Origin: Azoarcus indigens | GTDB lineage: Bacteria > Pseudomonadota > Gammaproteobacteria > Burkholderiales > Rhodocyclaceae | Direction of reading: 5' to 3' | DNA length: 64,000 bases | Assembly: GCF_004361735.1 (NCBI RefSeq) | Contig: NZ_SNVV01000002.1 | Location: 1-64,000, forward strand | Part shown: in pieces, positions 25,918 to 34,535 of the stretch | How positions within the stretch are numbered: position 1 is the stretch's first letter | How the letters are laid out: the number at the start of each line of letters is the position of its first letter | Program-made: the position numbers and the translations under genes | Notes under the pieces: model-generated | Databases searched by the model: none | What the model was told of the DNA's origin: nothing | What the model saw: only the letters and a program-made list of their open reading frames with translations

Positions 25918-26588
25918 AGATCGGTATTAGCAGAAGCTGTGCCAATTGCTGGCCTGTCTGGTGAGGGCGGCCGGAAAGCGCGTGTTCGTGCGGGATTGAG
26001 GCTGAGCGGAGGTTTGTTGCCCTTGGTTGGGAGGCGTTGAACGGGGAGCTGCGGCGCCCTCAAACGGTGCTTGGCGCTGTTGTGGTGCCCCGGATGAGGG
26101 CGGATATCTGGTGGTGTCGGGGTGGAGCGGACGGCGGGAGGGGGGCTGGGATTTCTGTGGCTGGGTGGAAGGGCTTGCCGAATCCGGCCAGGCGGTTGGG
26201 GGGCCCGGGGCGTGGACTTGTGGCAGGTGGTAGGTGGCCGATGGTGCATATGCAGCGGTTTTCCCCGCGGGCCGTTCGTTATTACGCGACGGGTTTCGCC
26301 CCTTCCCCTGGCAAGGGAGGGCTGGGGAGGAGGGGAGGCGCCCGCAAGGGCACTGATGGATCAGATCACCCCTCCAGGCTTCGGGCGCTGGCCTTCCGCC
26401 CCGCTGACCAATCCACTGCGCGAAGGAAGGACCGTGTCTCCACCTGCAGGCTTCAGGCGATGGAAGGGAAGCAGGAGCATTCCTGTCCCCCCGCGCCCGC
26501 ACCTGCTCCTGAATCAACTATCCAGCAAGGCCGGGAAACGCACGCCAGGCACCGCGCCAACCCACCACGCCGAACCTCTTTCCCCGCC
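25918..26588. other. Long intergenic region upstream of the amidase gene
   Basis: About 670 bp without a supported gene. It contains a GC dyad near 26298-26330 (CCCTTCCCCTGGCAAGGGAGG-like) that resembles the dyads at 6828-6930 and 44524-44560. Several short frames on both strands are low-complexity, Arg/Pro-rich and lack ribosome binding sites. The right end leads into the shared promoter element of the amidase gene. Confidence 0.5.
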
Positions 26589-26631
26589 TTGCTGTTTTCG
26601 GCTAACGCCTGCGCGGGCGCTTTCCTAGAAT
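26589..26631 (+). promoter_or_regulatory. Shared promoter element, copy 1 (amidase gene)
   Basis: The element reads TTGCTG-TTTTCGG-CTAACGCC, then about 16 variable bases, then CTAGAAT, where TAGAAT looks like a -10 hexamer. Copies with almost the same sequence and spacing stand upstream of the DUF1329 operon (32936-32979) and the aromatic amine dehydrogenase operon (40228-40271). The left block probably binds an activator overlapping a poor -35 region. It ends 34 bp before the amidase start. Confidence 0.75.
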
Positions 26632-26665
26632 CGTCCTCACCCCAATCCGGTGAGACCAAAACAAA

Positions 26666-28273
26666 ATGCAGACGCGCGACGAGCTGTTTCCCGAGAGTTT
26701 TCCCCAGCCTGAAAACCAGCCCCATGACCCGGCCGCCGGCAGCCGGCGCGATTTCCTGCGCAATGCCGGCCTGCTGGGCGCGGCGGCGCTGTTGCCCGGC
26801 GGCCTGGGCGTGGCCGGCAATGCAATGGCCGCCCAGCCGCCGTCCGACATCGTGATGGCGGACGCGGTGGCGCTGTCGGCCTGGATCAAGGCGCGCAAGG
26901 TCTCCTGTCGTGAAGTCATGAGCGCCTTCCTCGACCATATCGAGCGCATCAACCCCAAGGTGAATGCGCTGGTGTCGCTGCAGGAGCGTGGTGACCTGCT
27001 ACGGCAGGCGGACGAGCGCGACGCCCAGCTCGCCCGTGGCGAATATCTCGGCTGGATGCACGGCATGCCGCAGGCGCCCAAGGACCTCACCGCCACCGCC
27101 GGCATTCCCACCACCCAGGGCTCGCCGCTGTTCAAGGACTATGTGCCGCGACAGGACTCCATCATCGTCGAGCGGGTGCGCCGGCAAGGCGCCATTCTCA
27201 TCGGCAAGAGCAACACGCCGGAGTTCGGCCTCGGCTCGGCTACCTACAACGCCGTCTTCGGCACCACGCTGAACGCCTACGACCCCAGCCGCCATGCCGG
27301 CGGCAGCAGCGGCGGCGCGGCGGTGGCGCTGGCCACCCGCATGCTGCCGGTAGCCGATGGCAGCGACATGATGGGCTCGCTGCGCAATCCGGCGGCCTGG
27401 AACAACGTATTCGGCTTCCGGCCGTCGCAGGGCCGGGTGCCTTTCGGCCCCAGCGGCGAGGTCTTCTTCCAGCAACTCGGCTACGAGGGGCCGATGGGGC
27501 GCACGGTGCGGGATCTGGCGATGCTGCTGTCGGTGCAGGCCGGCCACGACGCCCGGCTGCCGATGTCCCTCAGCGAAGACCCGGCGGTATTCGCCGGCCC
27601 GCTGCAGCGGGATTTCCGCGGCACCCGCATCGGCTGGCTGGGCGACTTCCGCGGCTACCTGCCGATGGAGGCCGGCGTGCTGGAGCTGTGCCGCCAGGGG
27701 CTGAGGGGCTTCGAGGCCGTGGGCTGCACGGTGGAAGAGGCGATGCCGGATTACCCGATGGAGCAGCTGTGGCAGACCTGGCTCACGCTGCGCCACTGGC
27801 TGGTCGCCGGGCTTGCCACGCCGCTCTACAACGACCCGGCCAAGCGCGCGCTGCTGAAGCCGGAGGCGGTGTGGGAGATAGAGGGCGGCCTCAATCTCAC
27901 CGGTGCCGACGTCTGGCGCGCCACCGCCCAGCGCAGCAAGTGGTACGAGGCGCTGCGCAAGCTGTTCGAGCGCTACGACTACCTGGTGCTGCCCTCGGCC
28001 CAGGTCTTCCCCTTCGATGCCGGTCAGCACTGGCCCGCAGAGATCGCCGGCCGCCGCATGGACACCTACCACCGCTGGATGGAGGTGGTGACGGGCGGCA
28101 CCCTGGCCGGCCTGCCCATCCTTAACGTGCCGGTGGGCTTCAATGCCCAGGGCCTGCCGATGGGCGTGCAAGTGATGGGCAAGGCCCAGGCGGACCTCGC
28201 CGTGCTGCAGCTGGGCCATGCCTACGAGCAGGCCACCCGCTGGGTGCAGGCGCGCCGGCCGGCGCTGCTCTGA
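26666..28273 (+). CDS. Tat-exported amidase-signature-family amidase
   Basis: A 535-residue protein with a twin-arginine signal (SRRDFLRNAGLLGAAALLPGG, RR at about 27-28) predicting folded export to the periplasm. The amidase-signature core is complete: catalytic Lys in APKDLTATAG (about 133), the Ser-rich stretch GGSSGGAAVALA with the cis-Ser (about 215), and the nucleophile Ser in MMGSLRNPAAW (about 239). It should hydrolyse a carboxamide to acid plus ammonia or amine. The gene stands alone after a promoter element shared with the aromatic amine dehydrogenase operon, suggesting that it releases an amine for that enzyme. The natural substrate is unknown. Confidence 0.9.
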   Translation: MQTRDELFPESFPQPENQPHDPAAGSRRDFLRNAGLLGAAALLPGGLGVAGNAMAAQPPSDIVMADAVALSAWIKARKVSCREVMSAFLDHIERINPKVNALVSLQERGDLLRQADERDAQLARGEYLGWMHGMPQAPKDLTATAGIPTTQGSPLFKDYVPRQDSIIVERVRRQGAILIGKSNTPEFGLGSATYNAVFGTTLNAYDPSRHAGGSSGGAAVALATRMLPVADGSDMMGSLRNPAAWNNVFGFRPSQGRVPFGPSGEVFFQQLGYEGPMGRTVRDLAMLLSVQAGHDARLPMSLSEDPAVFAGPLQRDFRGTRIGWLGDFRGYLPMEAGVLELCRQGLRGFEAVGCTVEEAMPDYPMEQLWQTWLTLRHWLVAGLATPLYNDPAKRALLKPEAVWEIEGGLNLTGADVWRATAQRSKWYEALRKLFERYDYLVLPSAQVFPFDAGQHWPAEIAGRRMDTYHRWMEVVTGGTLAGLPILNVPVGFNAQGLPMGVQVMGKAQADLAVLQLGHAYEQATRWVQARRPALL

Positions 28274-28301
28274 GGCGCGGCCGGCCGGGCCCGCTCCGCT
28301 G

Positions 28302-28841
28302 TCAGGGGCGGTCCTGCATGGTGCCGTGCACATACATGTCGCCGGCGGACATCCATTTGCCGTTCACCTTCTCCCACAGGAACAGGATGCGGAAGGTGAA
28401 GGGCTTCTCCGCCGGGTCGCGCGGTGTCACATGGAAGTTGGCCCAGTCCCAGCCCATGTTGCCGCTGACCTTGGTGTAGACCGACTCGATGCGCACATCG
28501 CCGTACTTCACCAGCTCGCGGTACATCGGCCGCAACTGCTCGCGGCCGACCTTCACCGGCGTTTCCTCGCCGGTGGAGACCACATCCGGGGCGTAGAAGC
28601 GGTCGACGATGGCGTCCGCATCCTGGCTGGCGAAGGCTTTTTCCTTCAGGTCGTAGAGCGAGCGGATGGCGGCCTTGAAGGCCTTCAGTTCGGCACTCGC
28701 CGTTGGGGCGGGAGCGGCGGTGGCGGTGGCGGACGCGGCGCCGGCCGGCAGCGCGGTGGCGAGGAGGCCTGCCGCGAGCAGGCTGGCGACGAGGCGGGGA
28801 GGGTGGAAAACGCGGAAAACGCGGGAAAGCGTGTGCTTCAT
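28302..28841 (-). CDS. Secreted NTF2-like (SnoaL/DUF4440-type) protein
   Basis: A 179-residue protein starting MKHTLSRVFRVFHPP with a signal peptide ending near PAGAASA. The mature domain (about 50-179) has the NTF2 fold pattern: an initial helix LKAFKAAIRSLYDLKEKAFASQDADAIVDRFYAPD followed by strands ending RILFLWEKVNGKWMSAGDMYVHG. Such domains serve as small-ligand-binding or accessory subunits. Its start overlaps the stop of the FAD oxidoreductase gene (TGATG), so the two are translationally coupled and probably act together in the periplasm. Confidence 0.82.
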   Translation of the reverse strand: MKHTLSRVFRVFHPPRLVASLLAAGLLATALPAGAASATATAAPAPTASAELKAFKAAIRSLYDLKEKAFASQDADAIVDRFYAPDVVSTGEETPVKVGREQLRPMYRELVKYGDVRIESVYTKVSGNMGWDWANFHVTPRDPAEKPFTFRILFLWEKVNGKWMSAGDMYVHGTMQDRP

Positions 28842-30847
28842 CAGATGATCTCCAGGATTTGCTTGGCGGCCCGGTCGCCTTCTTCGGCGGCGGTTTCCCA
28901 CATCTGGGCGCCGGTGAGTTCCGCGTGGCAGAAGGCCATGCGGTTGAAACGGGTGCGGATGATTTCGCGCGGCGCCGGCTGGCCGTCCTTGCCGAAGAAG
29001 AAGCCCGGCTGCGCGGTGACGTAGGCGTGGCCCCAGCGGTTGGCGACGATGCCGGCGATGTCGCGCCTGGCGTCGAAGCCGGCGGCGCCGAACATCTTCT
29101 GGAACTGGCTGCGCACGCCGGCCTCGATGTCGGCGTAGGGCAGGTGGAAGAGCTGCATGCGGGCGGCGGTGCAGGTCTGGGCGACATCGTTCAGCCCATT
29201 CACGATGAAGGGGTTGTACTGCACCATCATCGCCGGCTTGTCCGGGTCCAGCGGCATGGTCTCGCGGCCGTCCACCAGCACGTTGCGGCGCAGGCTGGTC
29301 CACCAACCGAAGCCCTCGAACCAGCGCGCGGAGGCGATGCCGAGCTTGTCGAGGAAGCGCCAGTTGCGCAGGGCCACGTTCACCGTGAGCATGGGCGCGT
29401 GGTGGAAGGTGGCCATGGCCTCGTAATAGGCGCGCGGCAGATCGCGGCAGACGTATTTGTTGGCGTGCTGCTGGCCGGCCATGATCACCGCCCGGGCGCG
29501 GGCCTTGTACAGCCTGCCTTCGCGCAGCCAGGTGACGGTGACGCCCTTGGCCGAGTCCGCCGGGCCGTCGTGGCTTACCGCGACCACGGTGGATGACAGC
29601 CGGATGCGCACCGGCTGGTTGGCGCGGTCCAGCGCATTCCAGTTGAGCTTGCCGAGGATGAGCTCGCTCAGGCGCTCGCCCGCGAAGGCATCCGGAATCA
29701 GGTACTTCACCAGCCGGCGGGCGATGGTGGCGTTGCCGCCGGGGAAGCTCACCAGGTAGAGGTCGTCGGTGCCATCGCCCTTGCCCTGGGCGGGATCGCG
29801 GTTGTAGTTCACCACGCCGGGCTGCATGAAGTTGTAGGCGGAGAAGGCGGAGATGGTGTCCGCGCCCTGGCCGCAGCCCATGGCCGCCGCCACCGGGTCG
29901 ATGTACTTGCTCACCTCCGGCCCCAGGCCCATCACCTTGCTCAGGTAGTCGCGGTAGGTCATGGAGTCCAGCCATTGCGCCCAGTCGGTGCGGCGGGGCG
30001 CGGTGTGGCTGAGCTCCAGGCGGGTGAGGTCCTGCTTCTGCGCTTCCGGCAGCGGCGCGTCCTTCCAGCCGTTGTGCCAGGCGTTCTTGACGAAGCCCTG
30101 GCCTTCGAAGAAATAGCCGATGTCCGACTGCTCCCAGCCGATGTGCATCGGCGACCAGACGTCGCGCGGAATCAGCATGTCGCTGCGCAGGTTCTGCGGC
30201 TCCTGGAAGTCGAAGGCTTCGGGAAAGCCCAGTTCCTCGTAGAAGCCGCTGTAGAACCCGAAGGCCTTGGCCCGCTGCAGCGGGAACACCATGCCGGTGG
30301 AGCCCTGCGGGCCGATCAGCCGGGTGCCGTCCACCTCGATCTCGTTCTGCTTGGCCTCGCCGCCGAAGATGGCGTGCTGGTCCAGCATCAGCACGCTGCT
30401 GCCTGGCCTTTCCTTGTGATAGACGTGGGCGGCGGAGAGGCCGGCGATGCCACAGCCGACGACGATGAGGTCGTAGCTTTCGCCTGAGTCGGCGGCGCCG
30501 GCGATCAGCCCATCCATCTCGCGGTTGCGCAGCGCCGCCTTGGCGTCGTTCACCACGTTCCAGGTGTTGCCGTTGGCGCGGGCATAGTCGCCGATGCCGA
30601 TGCCGGCGTCGCTGCGCCAGCCGCTCCATTCGCGCGTCAGGCCGGTGAGCGGCACCGGCACCGTCTGCGCCTGGGCGTTGCGCATCAGGCCGGGGGCCGC
30701 CATGCCGAGCAGGGCGCCGCCGGCGCCGAGCAGGCTGGCGCCGAGGAAATCGCGGCGGGTGATGCGGGTATCGAAGCCGAGCGCGCTCTTTTCCTTTGCG
30801 CTCAGGCTGGCGGATGGATTCGGGCTGGAATCCGGCGTCTCTGCCAT
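28841..30847 (-). CDS. Tat-exported FAD-dependent oxidoreductase (spermidine-dehydrogenase-like)
   Basis: A 668-residue protein with a Tat signal (DTRITRRDFLGASLLGAGG, RR at about 31-32). The FAD-binding Rossmann motif is at about 125-150 (YDLIVVGCGIAGLSAAHVYHKE), followed by LDQHAIFGGEAKQNE. The layout of Tat signal, LTGL segment, dinucleotide fold and a C-terminal amine-oxidase-like domain resembles bacterial spermidine dehydrogenases, which oxidise polyamines in the periplasm. The true substrate is unknown; another hydrophobic amine or alcohol is possible. The gene is coupled to an NTF2-like secreted protein and lies next to the AraC/LuxR regulator pair. A weak copy of the shared promoter element lies 58-92 bp upstream. 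Confidence 0.82.
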   Translation of the reverse strand: MAETPDSSPNPSASLSAKEKSALGFDTRITRRDFLGASLLGAGGALLGMAAPGLMRNAQAQTVPVPLTGLTREWSGWRSDAGIGIGDYARANGNTWNVVNDAKAALRNREMDGLIAGAADSGESYDLIVVGCGIAGLSAAHVYHKERPGSSVLMLDQHAIFGGEAKQNEIEVDGTRLIGPQGSTGMVFPLQRAKAFGFYSGFYEELGFPEAFDFQEPQNLRSDMLIPRDVWSPMHIGWEQSDIGYFFEGQGFVKNAWHNGWKDAPLPEAQKQDLTRLELSHTAPRRTDWAQWLDSMTYRDYLSKVMGLGPEVSKYIDPVAAAMGCGQGADTISAFSAYNFMQPGVVNYNRDPAQGKGDGTDDLYLVSFPGGNATIARRLVKYLIPDAFAGERLSELILGKLNWNALDRANQPVRIRLSSTVVAVSHDGPADSAKGVTVTWLREGRLYKARARAVIMAGQQHANKYVCRDLPRAYYEAMATFHHAPMLTVNVALRNWRFLDKLGIASARWFEGFGWWTSLRRNVLVDGRETMPLDPDKPAMMVQYNPFIVNGLNDVAQTCTAARMQLFHLPYADIEAGVRSQFQKMFGAAGFDARRDIAGIVANRWGHAYVTAQPGFFFGKDGQPAPREIIRTRFNRMAFCHAELTGAQMWETAAEEGDRAAKQILEII

Positions 30848-30904
30848 GGGGAAGGCTCCTGGATGACGAGGGGATGCAGCCCGCCGGTAGTGGACTGCCA
30901 GGTC

Positions 30905-30939
30905 ATGCTAGGGAGGTGGAGAAGGGCTGTCGTCATCCC
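30905..30939 (-). promoter_or_regulatory. Weak copy of the shared promoter element (FAD oxidoreductase gene)
   Basis: On the minus strand GGGATGACGAC (plus 30929-30939) is followed after 17 bases by CTAGCAT (plus 30905-30911). This parallels GGGATAACGCC-N16-CTAGAAT of the aau copy, with two changes in the first block and one in the -10-like block. The outer TTGCTG part is not conserved, so this is a tentative member of the set. Confidence 0.35.
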
Positions 30940-31026
30940 TAAGGATGATGGGCGGCGGCTTCGCGGAGCCGGGATGGCGCCGCGGGGGAGGCGGCCTCGG
31001 CGCGAAGGTTCGAGACGGGGGGAGGC

Positions 31027-31725
31027 TCAGGCGCCGGGGTGGATGAACAGCTTGGCCAGCAGCTCGGTGCGGCTGCGGGCCCCCGCCTTGTCCAGCACAT
31101 GTTTGACGTGGGTCTTCACCGTCGCCAGCGAGATGCCCAGTGCATCGGCGATCTCCGCATTGCTGAGGCCGCGGCGCAGGTGGCGGACCAGCTCGCCCTC
31201 GCGCGGCGTCAGCGCGGCGGTTTCCGGCGCGGCGGGGGCGAAGGCGCCGGAGCTGGCGGCGGAGAATTCCAGCAGTGGCATCAGCCCTTTCAGCACGTCG
31301 ATCTCGCCGCTGCTGAAGGCCGGGCCGTGGCTGCGGCGTATCAGCGAGATGCCGGCCACCGCGCGGCCATCGTCCAGCCGCAGGTAGATCTCGGCGATGT
31401 CGCCTATGCCGTGGTCGCTGAGGAAATTGCGGTAGATGGCGCTGCCGCCGGCCTGGCCGCGCAGGCTCTGCACCGGCGCGCCGCAGCGCAGGCCGCGCGC
31501 CGGGTAGAGCGGATCGTGCCGCCAGTAGTGGGCGCTGTAGGCGGCCTGCACCTCGGGCAGTGCGGCCGGGCGGGGAAAGCCGGCGATGTCGCCATTGCCC
31601 CCGACCAGGTAGAAGGCGCGATGGTCGCAGGCGCTCACCCTGCCCACCGTGTCCAGGCAGGCATCCATATAGGCCTGCAGCCGGGCGGTGGCCGGCGCTG
31701 CGGGGCAGGCCGGCTTCAGGCTCAC
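31027..31725 (-). CDS. LuxR-family regulator overlapping the AraC-type gene
   Basis: A protein of about 232 residues. I choose GTG at 31725 (VSLKPACPAAPATARLQAYM) because it overlaps the stop of the AraC-type gene as GTGA and starts the recognisable domain; longer frames only read the AraC gene out of frame. The N-terminal about 150 residues form a PAS/GAF-like sensory part without autoinducer-domain signatures I can confirm. The C-terminal HTH (LTPREGELVRHLRRGLSNAEIADALGISLATVKTHVKHVLDKAG) is a clear LuxR/FixJ output domain. Translational coupling to an AraC-type regulator suggests that they control the same amine/amide genes. Confidence 0.87.
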   Translation of the reverse strand: MSLKPACPAAPATARLQAYMDACLDTVGRVSACDHRAFYLVGGNGDIAGFPRPAALPEVQAAYSAHYWRHDPLYPARGLRCGAPVQSLRGQAGGSAIYRNFLSDHGIGDIAEIYLRLDDGRAVAGISLIRRSHGPAFSSGEIDVLKGLMPLLEFSAASSGAFAPAAPETAALTPREGELVRHLRRGLSNAEIADALGISLATVKTHVKHVLDKAGARSRTELLAKLFIHPGA

Positions 31726-32753
31726 GCGTTCAGGTGCCGTGCCGGGGCAGCCGCGCCGCGCAGGGTGGCGGAGGGCAGTTCGCCGAACATGGCGCGGTAT
31801 TCGGTGGCCAGCCGCGACAGATGCCAGAAGCCCCAGCGCGCGGCCACGTCCTGGATCATGGTCTTTTCCGGATCGCTGTTGAGCAGGTCGCGGCGCACGC
31901 CGTTGAGCCGGATGGCGCGCAGGTAGCCCACCGGGTTCAGCTGCAGCACTTCCTCGAAGCAGTATTGCAGCGTGCGGCGGGAGACGCCCAGCTCGGCACA
32001 CAGGTCGGCCACCGACAGCGGTTCGTTCACATGCTCGCGCATGTAAGCCACCGCGCGATGCACCACCTGCCGGCGACCCGAGCTGGTGCGCGGGGACTGG
32101 CTGGCGGCGGCCGCCTTGCCGAAACTGGCTACCGTGCTCTCGTAGATGGCGTGCTTCATCGCCCGGCGCAGTTGCTCATGTTCCAGCAGCTGCGGTGCCG
32201 AGATGATGCTGGACAGCGCCGAGAACAGGAATTCCTTCAGTTTGGTGGAGCCGACCGGATCGCGCAGCGCGGCAGGCGCGCGCACCAGCGCCTCGGCGGC
32301 GTCGTTGCCTTCCAGGATGCGGGTGAACTCCATCAGCTCGTCCATCGGCAGCGCCACCGCGATCAGGTCCAGCGCCGGCGAGGTACGCAGCAGCGACTCC
32401 TCGCCTGGCTTGATGGTGATCTGGGTGTGCTCGTCCACCTCCCAGCCGTCGTACACCACACGCCCGTCCATGCGCAGCGGGATGCCGACGGTGAGGCAGC
32501 CCTGCCAGGGCCTGCAGTGTTCCTGCAGCGACTGGGTGGTCTGCTCGCGGAAGATCTGGATGCCGTCGAACCACACCTCGGTGAAATCACCGACGAAGGG
32601 CCCGGGCGTGAGCTGGTCGTAGATCTGCTCCCAGCCTTGTACGTAAGCCGCCATTTCGCCCACTTCGGTGGTGTTCCGGTGGGTGATGCGTACATGCGAA
32701 GTACTGCCGCTGGCAAAGGCGGGAGCCTTGCCAATACACGTATCCGTGTTCAT
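31722..32753 (-). CDS. AraC-family transcription activator
   Basis: A 343-residue protein starting MNTDTCIGKAPAF. The N-terminal part (about 30-190) looks like the cupin-like sensing region of AraC-type regulators of aromatic and amine catabolism (FREQTTQSLQEHCRPWQGCLTVGIP). Two helix-turn-helix motifs occupy the C-terminal 100 residues (LSVADLCAELGVSRRTLQYCFEEVLQLNPVGYLRAIRL and IQDVAARWGFWHLSRLATEYRAMFGE). It is divergent from the DUF1329 operon, whose promoter carries the shared element, so it is a prime candidate for the factor that binds that element. A 20-bp palindrome lies 25 bp upstream of its start. Confidence 0.9.
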   Translation of the reverse strand: MNTDTCIGKAPAFASGSTSHVRITHRNTTEVGEMAAYVQGWEQIYDQLTPGPFVGDFTEVWFDGIQIFREQTTQSLQEHCRPWQGCLTVGIPLRMDGRVVYDGWEVDEHTQITIKPGEESLLRTSPALDLIAVALPMDELMEFTRILEGNDAAEALVRAPAALRDPVGSTKLKEFLFSALSSIISAPQLLEHEQLRRAMKHAIYESTVASFGKAAAASQSPRTSSGRRQVVHRAVAYMREHVNEPLSVADLCAELGVSRRTLQYCFEEVLQLNPVGYLRAIRLNGVRRDLLNSDPEKTMIQDVAARWGFWHLSRLATEYRAMFGELPSATLRGAAAPARHLNA

Positions 32754-32777
32754 TTATTGTTTGGCCCCAAAGCGTCA

Positions 32778-32797
32778 TTGAGGTGAATGCACCTCAA
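32778..32797 (-). promoter_or_regulatory. 20-bp palindrome before the AraC-type gene
   Basis: TTGAGGTGAATGCACCTCAA has perfect 8-bp arms around AATG. It sits 25-44 bp upstream of the regulator's start, where an operator or leader hairpin for autoregulation would lie. A related dyad (GGTGC-N5-GCACC) occurs at 45075-45089. Confidence 0.6.
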
Positions 32798-32935
32798 CAT
32801 TTAGCAAAAGCCATGCCGTCGGGACTTCCCTCTCTCTGTCGGGAATTCCCTCCTCCTTATTCGCATCATGGGGCACCCGGCGCGTGCATTGCAATTTGCA
32901 GCGCACAAGGCTGGTGCGATGTTTTTTATTGCGAA

Positions 32936-32979
32936 TTGCTGATTTCGGATAACGGCCCGCCGAAAGTGCTTCCTAGAAT
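32936..32979 (+). promoter_or_regulatory. Shared promoter element, copy 2 (DUF1329 operon)
   Basis: TTGCTG-ATTTCGG-ATAACGGC is followed after about 16 bases by CTAGAAT, matching the amidase and aau copies in sequence and spacing. It lies about 103 bp before the first gene of the envelope module. The leader between it and the gene is AT-rich with no other evident signal. Confidence 0.75.
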
Positions 32980-33082
32980 TTCCCCGACTCGACGAAGGTT
33001 TTAGCGCCAGGGCCGCGATCCTTTCCATGTCACGTCGGGGTTTTTCTATTCAGCTTCTATTAATAATTCTCAGGGGTCGTTA

Positions 33083-34474
33083 ATGAGTAAATTCGCTTCG
33101 GAAAGGCTGCGGCCATTGGCGTCCGTATTGGCGGCGGTCGGAATCCTCGGTGCGCAGCCCGTGCTGGCGGCGGACGATGCCGCCGCACTGGGCCGCAATC
33201 TGACGCCCCTGGGCGGCGAAAGCGCAGCCAACGCAGATGGCAGCATTCCCGCCTGGCAGGCGGGCGCATTGAATTCCGGATGGGCGCCCGGCAAGCCGCG
33301 CGCCGATTTCTTCAAATTCAAGGATGACAAGCCGCTATTCACCATCGACGCATCCAATGCCGATAAATATGCGAATAAGCTGAGTGAAGGTCAGCTCGCG
33401 CTGCTGCGTAATTTCAAGAATTACCGCATTGCGGTCTACCCCAGCCGCCGTCATTGTTCCGCGCCGGATTTCGTGCAGCAGAATACGAAGGCAAACGTCG
33501 GTACGGCGAAAATCGGCAGCGATGGATGGAGCCTTGCCGAAGCCACCGTGCCGGGCATTCCATTCCCCTTCCCCAAGAGCGGCATCGAGGTATTGTGGAA
33601 TGCCAAGATGAAATACGCCGGGGTCGGCCTCACCATGCCGGCGCTGTGGATCATGCTGTCGCCGCGCGCCAGCGGCGGCGACTGGATCGAAGCCAAATCC
33701 AGCCAGACCTATTTCTACCCCTGGGGCAAGAAGGGCAGCAGCAAGCTCGCCGACCTGCCGCAGGTCGAGTACTACACCTATTTCGACTACACCTCGCCGA
33801 CCGCGCTCGCCGGCCAGGCGCTGATCGCCACCGCCTACCTGAACAAGGGCAGCGACACCTTCTACTACTTCCCCGGCCAGCGCCGCGTGCGCCGCATGCC
33901 CAGCTATTCCTACGACGCGCCGCAGGTGGGTTTCGAGAACCAGTACACCGTGGATGAGCCGCGGGTGTTCAACGGCACGCCGGACCGCTTCGACTGGAAG
34001 CTGGTGGGCAAGAAGGAGATGTACGTCGGCTACAACGCCTTCGGCATGTATGACCCGAACGTGGATCGCCACAAGGTCATCACCCCGGACGGCGTCGAAT
34101 CCGCCGCCACCCGCTACGAGCTGCACCGGGTGTGGGTGATCGAGGCCACGGTGAAGGAGGGCGTGCGCCACGTCGCGCCCAAGCGCCGCTTCTATGTGGA
34201 TGAGGACTCCTGGGCGCTGATGGGCGCGGAGGATTACGACGCCCAGGGCAAGCTGTGGAAGGTGCGCGAGAGCTTTGTCATCCCGGTGGCCGAAACCGGT
34301 TCCTGCGACAACCCGGCCTTCGTCCAGTACGACCTCAACTCCGGCCGCGTGCTGCACGACCAGGGCAGCGTGGGCGCCGGCAAGGACCTGAAGTGGTCGG
34401 TGGAGCCGGACGACGCCAAGCTGCAGGAGAGCTTCTACACCCCCGACAACCTGCGCGCGATCAGCCAGCGCTAA
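33083..34474 (+). CDS. DUF1329 family envelope protein
   Basis: A 463-residue protein with a signal peptide (about 1-29, ending QPVLAADD). The mature part shows the DUF1329 pattern: LGRNLTPLGGESAANADGSIPAWQAG at the start, then YPSRRHCSAPDF, GIPFPFPKSGIEVLWN and repeated Tyr/Trp-rich strands (FYYFPGQRRVRRMPSYSYDAP, YVDEDSWALMGAEDYD). DUF1329 proteins resemble outer-membrane lipoprotein sorting factors (LolB-like fold) and almost always accompany a DUF1302 gene, as here 61 bp downstream. A role in handling a hydrophobic compound in the periplasm is plausible but unproven. This is the first gene of a four-gene operon with its own shared-type promoter. Confidence 0.88.
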   Translation: MSKFASERLRPLASVLAAVGILGAQPVLAADDAAALGRNLTPLGGESAANADGSIPAWQAGALNSGWAPGKPRADFFKFKDDKPLFTIDASNADKYANKLSEGQLALLRNFKNYRIAVYPSRRHCSAPDFVQQNTKANVGTAKIGSDGWSLAEATVPGIPFPFPKSGIEVLWNAKMKYAGVGLTMPALWIMLSPRASGGDWIEAKSSQTYFYPWGKKGSSKLADLPQVEYYTYFDYTSPTALAGQALIATAYLNKGSDTFYYFPGQRRVRRMPSYSYDAPQVGFENQYTVDEPRVFNGTPDRFDWKLVGKKEMYVGYNAFGMYDPNVDRHKVITPDGVESAATRYELHRVWVIEATVKEGVRHVAPKRRFYVDEDSWALMGAEDYDAQGKLWKVRESFVIPVAETGSCDNPAFVQYDLNSGRVLHDQGSVGAGKDLKWSVEPDDAKLQESFYTPDNLRAISQR

Positions 34475-34535
34475 GCCCGCACCTTCTCCGCCGCCGCGTC
34501 TCAGCCGCGGCGGCGCCTTCCCTCCGGAGATAACA

